Below are positions 12,868 through 23,036 of a stretch of DNA of 64,000 nucleotides, in pieces. The notes beneath the pieces are model-generated. The model saw nothing but the letters and a program-made list of their open reading frames with translations, was not told the DNA's origin and did no database searches. Numbering within the stretch: the stretch's first letter is position 1; each line of letters begins with the position of its first letter. The stretch lies in assembly GCA_026745465.1 (NCBI GenBank), contig JACYXH010000802.1, forward strand, positions 3,053,501-3,117,500. Direction: 5' to 3'. This stretch comes from Lota lota. Taxonomy: Eukaryota > Chordata > Actinopteri > Gadiformes > Lotidae. The position numbers were made by a program, and so were the translations under genes.

Positions 12868-13139
12868 GTTACCTGGGGAAGGTCCAGAGAACATGTGCAC
12901 CGTTAGGGCCCCCAAGCTTTTTCATGCTGCGACCCACCCCTGATGCTACCTTTGCACAAAAACCTTTTTTGTGTAGTACTATAAGCAATACATTGTCATT
13001 ACCATGACAAAAGAGTGAGTTAATTAACATTTCTCTGTATATTGTTAATCAAAACAGTATACCCCTTTTGAGTCTATGCACAGCTAATGATCAAATGAAA
13101 CAAGAGGTATTCATATATATTTCTGAAGAATCTTGCACA

Positions 13140-13252
13140 AGATTGTCTACAGATTAGACAGTAGACATTATGGATTGAACCCAGTGCTTTTCAGCTGGGA
13201 GTTGAACTCCCTAACCACTTCTCTATTCTAACCACTGCACTATACGTTATGA
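13140..13252 (-). repeat. tRNA-derived SINE head, minus strand
   Basis: On the minus strand a GCAGTGGTTAGA box A-like segment is followed by GGGTTCAATCC, a good box B, at 13182-13172. The 3' tail typical of the other copies was not found. Confidence 0.5.
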
Positions 13253-14173
13253 ATAGTCTCATGTGTCTTTGATAAAAAACCAATGGCACTGCAACAAAAA
13301 AAAGGCCCATAATGGAAGAAATGCTTTGAAATGAGGATTCTTATTCATAAAACCTAAATGGGAAATATTGGATTCAAAATTAAAAGAGATTTTGACTAGA
13401 TTTCATAGCTAGACCATGTCATATACAATGCCGTGGAAGGAAATTAAATAGTGTCTGAAATTGTTGAAAATATATAATATAGTCATGCTTCATAATGTTC
13501 ATATGACAAGACCACCCATGAGTCTGACTCATTTGTTATGACACAAAGAGAAGCCAGACATGGCAGCTTCTCTGAATGTGTTTTATGTTTAATAATTTTG
13601 AGACTAATCCATTTTGAGACAAATCCATGAATGTGATTGCCTCGGTGGGAGGAAAGGTATATATTTTTTAAAGACATTTACACCTCCTGTTTAAAACAAC
13701 AGGAAGGAAACATCAGGGGCAAGGCGATAAAACCGACTTGTAAGATAAACATTAATTTTTACTTTATACAGTCTTAGGTTTATACCAAACTTGCTGAAAT
13801 GCTGACTAAGGAGTTACTCAAACATAATTTGCGAAAGGCATAATATAATACATACGATTTGAGAAACACGCTTGAGAAATTATTTACTGAAGATGATGCA
13901 ATACTAATTACCATGGGTGGATTTAAGAATCCCTCGAGCATAATGCTTCTCACATGCTGTAAAAAGCCCATTACTTACATTTTCAGAAGTATTGAAAATG
14001 CAACCACTGACACATACTTTTCTTGCACTTGAAATATCTTTGTGCATGTACATGTTTTTGTGTGTGTGTGCATGTGTACATGTGTGTGCATGTATGTGTA
14101 TTTATGTGTGTGTTTGTGTGTGGACATAGTAACATTGTACATATTAATCCATGTCTATAACCATATAGCTATT

Positions 14174-14177
<4 letters not shown>

Positions 14178-14226
<49 letters not shown>

Positions 14227-14262
14227 ATGTAGAGACAGAATATGTGCATGCTTGTGCCCACA

Positions 14263-14318
<56 letters not shown>
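14178..14318. repeat. GT run and CA run facing each other
   Basis: GT at 14178-14225 (48 nt) and CA at 14264-14318 (55 nt) with 38 nt between. Together they form a long potential hairpin. More GT-rich sequence precedes it from 14048. Confidence 0.9.
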
Positions 14319-14324
<6 letters not shown>

Positions 14325-14457
14325 TACACAGACACACAAGAACTGATAATGAAATAGGGGTTAGGTTGTATGCGTTTGGACTCCTGCCATCACTTTGAAC
14401 TGGCAGAGCGTCTGCTGTGACCTCCCCATAGCTCAGGGTGACCATGGCAAGGAATAA

Positions 14458-14797
14458 ATTATCTCTCCTCTTCCCTCCACTTTCCTATTTTCTCCTTCCT
14501 CTACTCCACTCTCTCCTCCTTTATCTTCTCTCTCCTATCTCTCCTCTCTCCACTCTCTTCTCCACTTTCCTCTCTCACCTCTCTCCACCCCTCCCTCCTA
14601 TCTCTTCTCTATCTTTTTCTCCACCCTCTCCTCTCTCCTCCACTCTCCTCTCTCTCCTCCACTGCCTCCTCTCTCTCCTCCACTGCCTCCTCTCTCTCCT
14701 CTCTCCTCCATTCTCTGCTCTCTCCGCCACTCTCGTCTCCACTCTCATCTCCACTCCCTCCTCTCTCTCCTGCACTCTCTCCTCTCCTCCTCAATCC
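14458..14797. repeat. polypyrimidine tract (TCTCCTCCAC-like)
   Basis: About 340 bp of C and T with occasional A, built on CTCTCCTCCA-like units. No gene is present. Confidence 0.9.
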
Positions 14798-15013
14798 TCT
14801 TATCATCACTGGAAAGAGATCAGTCGGGCCATGGCAAGCAAGAAATACATATAGAGAGAAAAACAAAGAAGGAAAGAAATAGAGAAAGAAAGAAAGAAAG
14901 ATAAAGCAATGGTGTCGCCTGCTTCTGGCCACCCTGACTAAATCATCCGGCAGTGGAACGAGAACGAGCCACCGGTTCAACACAGTCTGCAGCGTCATGC
15001 GTTCCTCCATGAC

Positions 15014-15054
15014 TCAACCCCTACAACTGTTAGAACAACAGTTGTAGGGGTTGA
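15014..15054. repeat. perfect hairpin, 18-bp arms, 5-nt loop
   Basis: Left arm TCAACCCCTACAACTGTT (15014-15031), loop AGAAC, and the right arm at 15037-15054 is its exact reverse complement. It lies in the putative insyn2a 5' intron. Confidence 0.95.
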
Positions 15055-15414
15055 TGGTGGTGGCGCTGGCTGGTGGGTGGCTGTGGTTCTGGGGAACAGC
15101 TTAGCATTATCTCTGATTACAGCATTAAAGTCGGGGTTTCATTTTTCCTTTATTCTAAGAAATGCTTTGGCTACGGAAATGGATTTCCCTCCCGACGGCT
15201 TCGAGGCAGGGGATCCGGTGTTTAGTTCACACCTTAGAAAGCTGAAACCAGAGGAAGTCTCGTGTTATAAATGCTCCAACGGTTTTTCCGTGCAGTTGAC
15301 TTGGCTCTCAGCGCGTGTTGAGCAGCAGAATTAGGATTCACGCGGAGACACAAAGAAAAGGTCTTTGATTACTCGTTACCGCTGGCGGACAAACGAGGGG
15401 CAGCCATAATGAGA

Positions 15415-15790
15415 GCGAAGAGGAGGAATAATGGAGGAGAGAGTGAGAGAGACAATGAGAGAGAGAGAGAGAGACTATGACAGAGATAGAGACAATGAGA
15501 GAGAGATAGAGACGCAATGGGAGTCAAACGAGGGTGAGTAAAAGAGACAGAGAGAGATAAATACAGAGGAGACAGAGAGAAAGCAAGAGAGGGTGAGATA
15601 GTAAGTTGAGGGGGAGAGAGAAATAAAGTGAGCGAGAGAGGCCTAGAGAGAGAGAGGGAGGATGAGAGAGAGAAAGTAAGCGATTGAGGCCAGGAGAGAC
15701 AGTGACGGAGGGTGAGAGTGAGAGGAAACGAGGGATAGCGTGAGAGAGAGGGCAAGAGGGTGAGAACGCGAGGAAGTGAGAGAGGTAGAG
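15415..15790. repeat. polypurine tract, degenerate GAGA
   Basis: About 375 bp of GA-rich sequence. A 95-bp TCC-rich block (15881-15975) follows in the opposite base sense. Confidence 0.9.
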
Positions 15791-16474
15791 ACAGAGATTG
15801 GTCTGTCATACTTTCATATTCTGGTTATTGAACGCGAAAGTCTCATTTTAAATCATCTCATTCCTTTGCCTAGTGATCCTCCATCTCCTCCTCCTGCTCC
15901 ATCATCGTCTTCTCCTCCTCATCCGCCATCATCTCCTCATACCCTCCTCCTCCTCCTCCTCCTCCTCCTCCTCTCACATTGAGTCATATATCCAGCTAAT
16001 GACCTGGGGTCTCTTCCCTCTCTCTGGACCTCAACCACCCAGAGGATTATGAATAATGCATAGACTCTAAAATTGCTAAAGTAATCCTCTTAAATCTCCT
16101 GACGTATAGCCGGGGCAGGCCGTGCTGTCCCTTTCAAAGGCCCTGCTGGTGTTTCCGTCGCTAACATAAAAATAAAAGAACTAGCAAACCCCGGTGCATG
16201 TATACACGTAGAGAAGACAACAACACCCCCACCGAAGGTGATGGACTGCCTTCAACCATGCTGTCCTAGGACAGAAAGAATACGTTAAGAAAAGAATGTC
16301 ATCACAGGGAGTGCTAGCATCGCTAGCTACGCTCTCGTACAAGCCGCGGACGGAAACATGCTGACTCATTATGTCCCAGCTCTGTTCCCTCTGGAGGGAA
16401 AACAAAAACAGCTTAATGAGGACCGGCTCGCGTCACGCATTCCCGCCATCCGTTAGGGGGTACAGGACAGAGTG

Positions 16475-16525
<51 letters not shown>

Positions 16526-16831
16526 CGAGCGAGGTGTGTGTTGGACAGGGAAGTGTGTATCCTCTCGTTAAAGATGAGGTCATGTGATCTCTGTAATCTC
16601 ATTGACACCCACCTGTGGACACAGAGACCGCTGTCAATAAATACTGACCTTGACACACACGCTGACATATACATAAACAGATGTGCATGCGCATCGCTCC
16701 ACACACACACATGCGTGCACACACACAGAACGTGTGCAGATGTGCATATACACCCACACACACACACAAACAAACAAATGCACACACACACACACACACA
16801 CACATGCCCCCCCACACACACACACACACAC
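16475..16831. repeat. GT array followed by AC-rich tracts
   Basis: GT at 16475-16522, then AC-rich segments from about 16650 to 16831. Confidence 0.85.
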
Positions 16832-17439
16832 GAGCGCACTCTGATACATGAGCCAATAGTAATTGAGCATGTGTTTTAGATAGATTACAGCATAATGCCT
16901 GTTTGTTACATTACACTGTCAATTATGCTAATTGATTACCTGATCTTCTTAAAATGCCGTAGTAATCTGATTTACTCTCATGTCACTTTAAACTCTCAGG
17001 CCCCACCGTCATATCCTAACCAAAACGACTGCATTCTCAACAGGTGTATAAATATAGTACATTTTTGCATGTTATTAGCTTTAATTATCAGACATGAAAT
17101 TTCACCAACGGCATTAAGGACTTATTTTATTATAAATGCTGCACTACGCACCCTCTGTGCGTTTACGTGTGTTAAAGTGTTTGTGTCGTATGGAGGTTGA
17201 AATGGATGTGTTTGTTTAGGTGCTCTTGTTGCTTTGACGTTTCACCTACAAGCCCACTGTGTTGTTTCAGTGGTATCAATATTTTAGTGTTTTTATCAAT
17301 ATTTGAATGTGGTACTCTCAACACACCGTCAACTCTTTCTCAAGGTGCTGTGCATACTGCTGATCCAATGTGTTTTTTACATTCTTCCCCTGTCTTACTT
17401 GAATGATGACGCATCTATGTCATTGCACGCCCACAAATG

Positions 17440-17648
17440 GACACACACACACACACCAAATATACACATGCATCCCCCCACACACACGCGCACACAAACG
17501 TGTGTCTGCAAAACACACCCGCACCCACACAACACACACAGAAAACACACACATGCACCCATTTACAAACAAACACACACACATGCACCCCCCCTTCCCA
17601 CACACATATACACTCCCACCCCTTCCAACACACACACACACACACACG
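17440..17648. repeat. AC-rich tract
   Basis: Imperfect CA/CCA repeats of about 200 bp. No gene is present. Confidence 0.85.
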
Positions 17649-18242
17649 TGTCTCACGCTCAGCTCTCTTGAGAGGTGAGAAAAGCTCCCCTGTATATCTG
17701 CTGGACCGGGCTGCTGGCTACAGCTGTGAAAGTCTGCTTTATGACATGGTTTAAAAGATTTATCACTGAGCACCTCTCTCTGTTAGTTTTTTTTTTTCGC
17801 AGCGATCTCCCTGTCAGGGAGCTCTGGCTGTGAAATATACCCCAGGACGAGAAGGTCCAGAGGAGCTATGACAGAGAAGGCCATTTGTTTATTTATTATT
17901 ATTACTATTTAAATTTCTTTAACATCACAGTCTCTCAGGCTATATCATAGGTTTCTCTTAAACATACAAGTGGGCTGGATTATTATGGGGTGTGAGGCTT
18001 TGAGCAACAAGGTTCCCCTCGGGGGATAGGGTTGTTATACGTTCACACTGTGGTCTTTCTGATCCTAATGTACCAGAGTCACTACTGCATCCACAGCCTT
18101 TTGAAGAGAGGTTTATGGATGCTGGTCACTGAATCAACCCTATGTAGAATGAGTCTGTAGAGAAGTGAGTGAAGGGTGGTGGATTATTATACGCCAGGAT
18201 TCCACACATGTCTCCTGGTTTTTCATGTGAATATATTTACAG

Positions 18243-18495
18243 TGTGATTGATAGGCAGACAGATATGCGGGCAGGAAGATAGGAATGCTTGCAGACAGGC
18301 ATACAGGCAGACAGATAGGTAGGCACACAGACAGCTAGACAGATATATGGCCAGACAGATAGATGGATAGACAGATTGAGACGCTGCTTGATATATATAT
18401 ATATAGATGGATAGATAGATGGAAAGACAACCAGATAGACAGATACACAATTAGACAAACAGATAGAACGACAGCTAGACAGATGGACAGATGTG
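18243..18495. repeat. GATA/GACA tetranucleotide block
   Basis: Imperfect CAGACAGATAGA-type repeats of about 250 bp, with a short TA run near 18390-18404. Confidence 0.9.
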
Positions 18496-19105
18496 ATACG
18501 CTATCCTCTTCTCAGTTCTCATTAGTGGAGTTAAGTCTGTAACCCCATCTCATCTCCCTGAGTGTTCAGCAGTATACAGTCCATTGTATACGCCATAGCC
18601 ATTCCACCAGCACCACCACTCCATATGTCTGGTCCTCCCTCATACATAATATCAAACTATCATGAGCAGTTGTCTGTGTCCAAGGCCATTTGTTTTACGA
18701 AAGCAATTTAGACTGGCAGTCCTCCTGTGTGTTGGAGGATCAATGTGATCGTTGACGCGGCTGTTTTGGTCCCGTTTACGTACATGGATATCTCCCAGAG
18801 ATAGGAGAAGAGACAATCACTGTGTTATCCCTCTTCATATTGATGAATAAAACACTTCTTCTTTGATGCAAATATCCTCCATGCCTGTTCCAACAGCATC
18901 AGCTATATACGCAGAGGGCAACCTGCCACACATTCGTCAGTTGAAGTACTTTACCAATGTAATATTTTTCTTATAAAAAAAGAAAACCCCTGCAATGTTT
19001 GCCTGTTCATTCTGCTTTAATTAAGCGCAAAGCAACAAGACATTTCACCTCCAGGTTACGTTTCCAGAATACTAATAAGAACACCAGACGGCCCCAGCAC
19101 CTTAC

Positions 19106-19340
19106 CTTGAGAGCCAGATCAGGGGAGGTAGCGGGCGAGAGAGCAGAAGAAGAAGAAGAGATCCCCTCCGAAGAACCACCGTCATCCATACGCTCAGGGG
19201 GCGTCCGTGGCCAGGAACGGGGCTGTCCCCGGCAGCCGCCGCCAAGCAGCAAGAGGGGAAGCTGCTGGAGGAGTTGTGGCACATCGGCAAAACAGGTTCT
19301 TGGGTTACCAGCCAAAAAAAGAAAATAAACAAGAAGAACG
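19106..19340 (-). other. insyn2a: candidate 5' untranslated exon of insyn2a
   Basis: The minus strand here is GC- and CpG-richer than its surroundings and ends in a near-perfect splice donor, CAAG|GTAAG at 19106/19105. The next good minus-strand acceptor with recognisable coding downstream is at 12874-12873. The upstream limit is not visible and the value given is arbitrary. The stretch includes an ATG at 19189-19187 that opens a short upstream reading frame running through the junction. It could instead be an exon of an unrelated non-coding transcript. Confidence 0.45.
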
Positions 19341-19448
19341 GGGAAGAAAAGTGATGCTTTGAAATCCCCTTTGATTGCTGTTGCGTTTAAGTCGTCCTCC
19401 TTCTCCTCCTCCTCTCTCCTTCCTTCCCTCTTCCTGGTCCTCCTGTCT

Positions 19449-19451
<3 letters not shown>

Positions 19452-19541
<90 letters not shown>

Positions 19542-19550
19542 GTCTCTCTC
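19452..19550. repeat. CT array, about 99 bp
   Basis: A CT run with two interruptions near 19530 and 19542, lying between the candidate 5' exon and promoter of insyn2a. On the transcribed strand it reads GA. Confidence 0.95.
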
Positions 19551-19589
19551 ACACACACAACACACATACAACACGCACACACATACCTC

Positions 19590-19889
19590 ACTCAGGCAGC
19601 ATCCCTGTCACCCTCGGCTCTCGCGCGCTCCATGGCAAACAGGCGCTCTTACGTGCACAGCGGAGATCTCCATCGCGTGCCGCGGTAACGCCGCCACCGC
19701 TGCAACCTGCTGCTGCTGCAGTCCCTGTGTGTTTGTCATTGACTGCGTTGTGTGAGTGAGTGTGTGGGGGTGGGCGGGTGTGTGTGCCAGCGAGAGTGGG
19801 AGGAGGAGGAGGAGGAGGAGGGTTGTTGGTGGGTTTGGTCGGTTGAATAGAAAAAAGGAGCAGGGGGACGTTTTGAGTGTGTGTCTGTG

Positions 19890-19924
<35 letters not shown>

Positions 19925-20085
19925 TGGGGAGATGGAGTGTGCAAGCTGCAGGAGTGATGGTGGGGGGAGGGGGTCGGAGTCCAGTATCACACGCCAACAG
20001 CCAATGAGAGCGGATGTAGCCCTCGTATCTTTTGCCCCTGTGAGCCCACGCGACGACATCGTCTCCGTGTTTGTTACGTAACTTT
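19590..20085 (-). promoter_or_regulatory. CpG-rich promoter candidate for insyn2a
   Basis: This is the most CpG-dense stretch outside exons. Clusters occur at 19616-19690 and 20030-20080. A CCAAT box is visible on the plus strand near 20001, and GTTACGTAAC, a palindromic PAR-bZIP/CEBP-type site, sits at 20073-20082. It lies just upstream, in minus orientation, of the candidate 5' exon. A CA/GT array (19893-19922) and a TCC/GGA-rich stretch interrupt it. No TATA box was identified. Confidence 0.4.
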
Positions 20086-20463
20086 GAGGTTATTTTGTGA
20101 TGGTGGGGGCTGGGTGCTTTGTGTTTTTAATTAAGTGTCATCAGCCCCCTGTTATTCTTAGACATCTGACACATTGTTTCGGGGGGGGGGGGGGGAGAAA
20201 AGAGAGAGATTTAGATTGAGAAGGAGAGAGCAAGAGATGTATAGGGAGAGAGCTAGATGGCGAGAGGGGTGAGGACAGAGTGGGAGGGAAACAGAGAGAG
20301 ATGGAAAGATGGGGAGGGAGAGAGATGGAGAGATACTTGAAAAGATGGAGAGGGAGTAAGATAGATGTATAGAGGAGAGAGCAAGAGATGGATGGAGAGG
20401 TAAAGTGGTAAATATAGATGGAGAGAGGGGGAGAGAGACAGAGAGAAACTGAGAGAAAGATAG

Positions 20464-20467
<4 letters not shown>

Positions 20468-20542
<75 letters not shown>
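20468..20542. repeat. GA array, about 75 bp, within a purine-rich block
   Basis: A pure GA run inside a longer purine-rich stretch (about 20180-20545) that begins with a run of G. Another short GA run is at 20634-20652. Confidence 0.95.
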
Positions 20543-20545
<3 letters not shown>

Positions 20546-22825
20546 AGGAGTCTGGGATTGCAGTGTTAATGAGGAATAGAAAGGAGGGAGGAAATAAAAT
20601 TAAGGGTGATCCAGAGCAACAGACGAGAAGAGAGAGAGAGAGAGAGAGAGAGACCAACCCTAGACTGAATAAATTGTGTCGTTCTCTGTTGAAAACTGCT
20701 GATGCAAATACCTTATTCACATAATGTAAACTGAATAAATAAATAAATGAATAAATAAATAAATACAATAAAAGTCACACAACAACTACCAATAACTATG
20801 TGTTTTATCGTTTAGCAGACACTATATCCACAGTAAATGGAGAGACAGGTCAGGTAGAGGAGTTAATACAGAGCCAGTACTAGGTCAACAATACAAACTG
20901 GCTTTACTAAGGAAGCGAAGAATGAAAATAGAATTGGGATATTCCCACAAATTATCACATGATCATTTTGGTAAGATTCAAGATTCAATCCACCCATTGT
21001 GAAAGGCTGATTTCTTTTTGATAACAAACACAGTGTACAGTTAATGCTGTTCTTTTTTGTTCTCTTTCTTAATTTACGTATCTTCATTTCTCTTTCAACA
21101 GCGCAAAACTTTTTGTTAAACAATGCACATTGACAGCCTTTGATATACATACAATATAAATACAACTAAATCCAAGATAGCAGAGGTTCCTCAACTCTGG
21201 AAGAGTTCATAACAGTCAGCCAACCCCAGTGGTTCCGTCTGACTGGAAGGCCTACACCAGTGTTTTGAACCAACTGAGACATCAAAGGATGTACATATAA
21301 TAAAATAGAATAATTTGGATGCTGTCCAATAGAGAGCTACTAGTCTCAGAGTTAATTCGAGTAAATATAATTGGTCTCTCATTAGTTGAGTACATTTCAC
21401 AAGACCACATAAACCATGTAGCAGCAGGGAACACAGATAGTTAAAGTGTATATTCTGGCCAACGTAACAGACACACTACCCTCTCTGAAGCATACACAAT
21501 GTCGAAAGGTCCTGGTACGTCCATAACCTACTGTACCTGTAGGCATTCCTTAACAATAACAAGATTCTTAACACCTACCTGCTCCTTAATGATGTGTACA
21601 ATATATGAATCCTCTGCAGGTTGCTTTGCATAGTAAAATTACTTACTAATGACGTTAAAGTAAATACCACATAATTGATTTGGAAAGGGCTAGGGCCGAA
21701 CAAGGTGGCTGAGATGCTTCTTTTGGAGATCAGAGATGAGGGCATGGTCCAAGATGTTCCTAGCAGGTTTGCAGCACCTCTCCTCTGGACAATAGTCTTC
21801 CCAGTTGACGGAAGGGTTTTCAGACCCACTTGCTCAAGGCAAGAAACACCCAGGACTGCTGAGGGTGACAGGCTTCAGTCTGAAGACAAGGACCATGGAC
21901 GAAGAGAGTAAGGCAGACCGAAGAGGTCTTTGGTGGTGGGGGTACCTAAAGACTAAATGGAGCAGAATTTCCTGTATGAATCTTCTGTCCAGAGTTTGTC
22001 CAACCAGGGCCAGGGGCTGGTTGTTCTCCAGGGAAGAACATTAGACTAATTGGGAATGCCCAGAGGTGAATGAGCAGGTGCTCATCACCTGAAACACCTG
22101 TTGCAGAGAGGAGTTGCGAGGCCTCAGATAGGGCATATAGATTCCATGCACTCCACTGTTAGCGTGCCGATTCTGATGGCCTAATCGTCTACATTGAGCA
22201 AACTTTGCCAAAACTGGATGAGGCTACTGGATGGCTCCTGTCTATGCACTCACTTTGGCTGTGTATCCAGTGTTTGTTTCCTATTTAAGTACCAAATCTG
22301 GGAAATATGGAGATGTAGAATTTAAAACATTGAAACCAATTATTGGATGGTTTTTCAGTAGTGGTTGGATAACCTCGAAAAAAAGGCAAACAATTATTGA
22401 GAAAGAAACAACCACAAACTACTAAAAACTGTGTGTTTTAGACATAGCTACATTGTGCTGTATTGTAACTGGAGATGAAAACATGGTGGGGTCTACCTTA
22501 AACAAACCTTTAACTCAAACATTGAATAAATGAGTGACATTCGAGCTATCAAACCTGGACAAAGCCCAGCTTGCTTCAGATGAGATGTCCCCACGTCACG
22601 CTGAACAAAGCAGTGACCCTGGTCAAGTGGACCTCGATATAACAGGGTTGTTTGCCTGTGGTTGTGCATGTTTCTACATTGTCGTGTATTTTTCAGTATT
22701 GTTGTGTCTCCATAAACACTCCACAAACTGTTCTCAGCTTTACCTCTGCTACAAGAGTAAAGTTGTAGAAACTAAGTTCAATGCAGTTTTGCCTGCCAAT
22801 ATAAATCCGGTTCTCTGATGCCGCA
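20543..22825. other. no gene recognised
   Basis: Holds a short AAAT-repeat stretch (about 20735-20765), a SINE tail fragment and otherwise unique sequence. An open frame at 21675-21911 has no recognisable domain. Confidence 0.5.
20790..20830 (-). repeat. SINE tail fragment
   Basis: The minus strand reads GGATATAGTGTCTGCTAAAC, the same conserved tail as in the other SINEs. No tRNA-like head is attached. Confidence 0.4.
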
Positions 22826-22833
22826 CCACTACT

Positions 22834-23028
22834 CAGGGAAGGACTGGGACTAAAAACGTCCATGTGTGGCCATCAGATTCTGCCAATTATGTTCGGGTTT
22901 AATTCATTTTTCAATTATATTCAATGTGAATTGCTGCGGAATGGACCAGAGCTGCGGCCGATGGCCATTCTGGAACTACCAGCCATTCTGTTATTCTCCA
23001 GAACTCACAGATGGCCAGTCCGCCCCTG
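22834..23028. mobile_element. short non-autonomous DNA transposon with 8-bp duplication
   Basis: The left end CAGGGAAGGACTGG and the reverse complement of the right end CAGGGGCGGACTGG match at 12 of 14 positions. Flanking 8-mers CCACTACT (22826-22833) and CCACTGCT (23029-23036) match at 7 of 8. At 195 bp without coding capacity it is a MITE-like copy. An 8-bp duplication fits hAT or P-type elements; the superfamily is not decided. Confidence 0.65.
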
Positions 23029-23036
23029 CCACTGCT

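Larger units (their letters stand above)
12873..19105 (-). other. insyn2a: putative 5' intron of insyn2a
   Basis: If the donor CAAG|GTAAG at 19106/19105 joins the acceptor AG at 12874-12873, this 6.2-kb interval is the intron separating a 5' untranslated exon from the first coding exon. The acceptor has a pyrimidine-rich lead-in and lies 5 nt before the start codon. The interval contains a SINE, GT/CA arrays, polypyrimidine and polypurine tracts and a GATA/GACA-rich block. The pairing of these two sites is inferred. Confidence 0.5.

Noticed and set aside
11681..12943. Plus-strand and out-of-frame minus-strand open frames over the insyn2a exon
   Set aside because: They are shadows of the GC-rich coding exon; only the minus-strand frame matches a known protein.
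15077..15334. Plus-strand 85-aa frame
   Set aside because: It looks protein-like in part, but no family was recognised and no exon borders frame it.
21675..22044. Plus-strand open frames of about 80 aa
   Set aside because: No recognisable domain or convincing splice context; the length is within chance in AT-moderate DNA.
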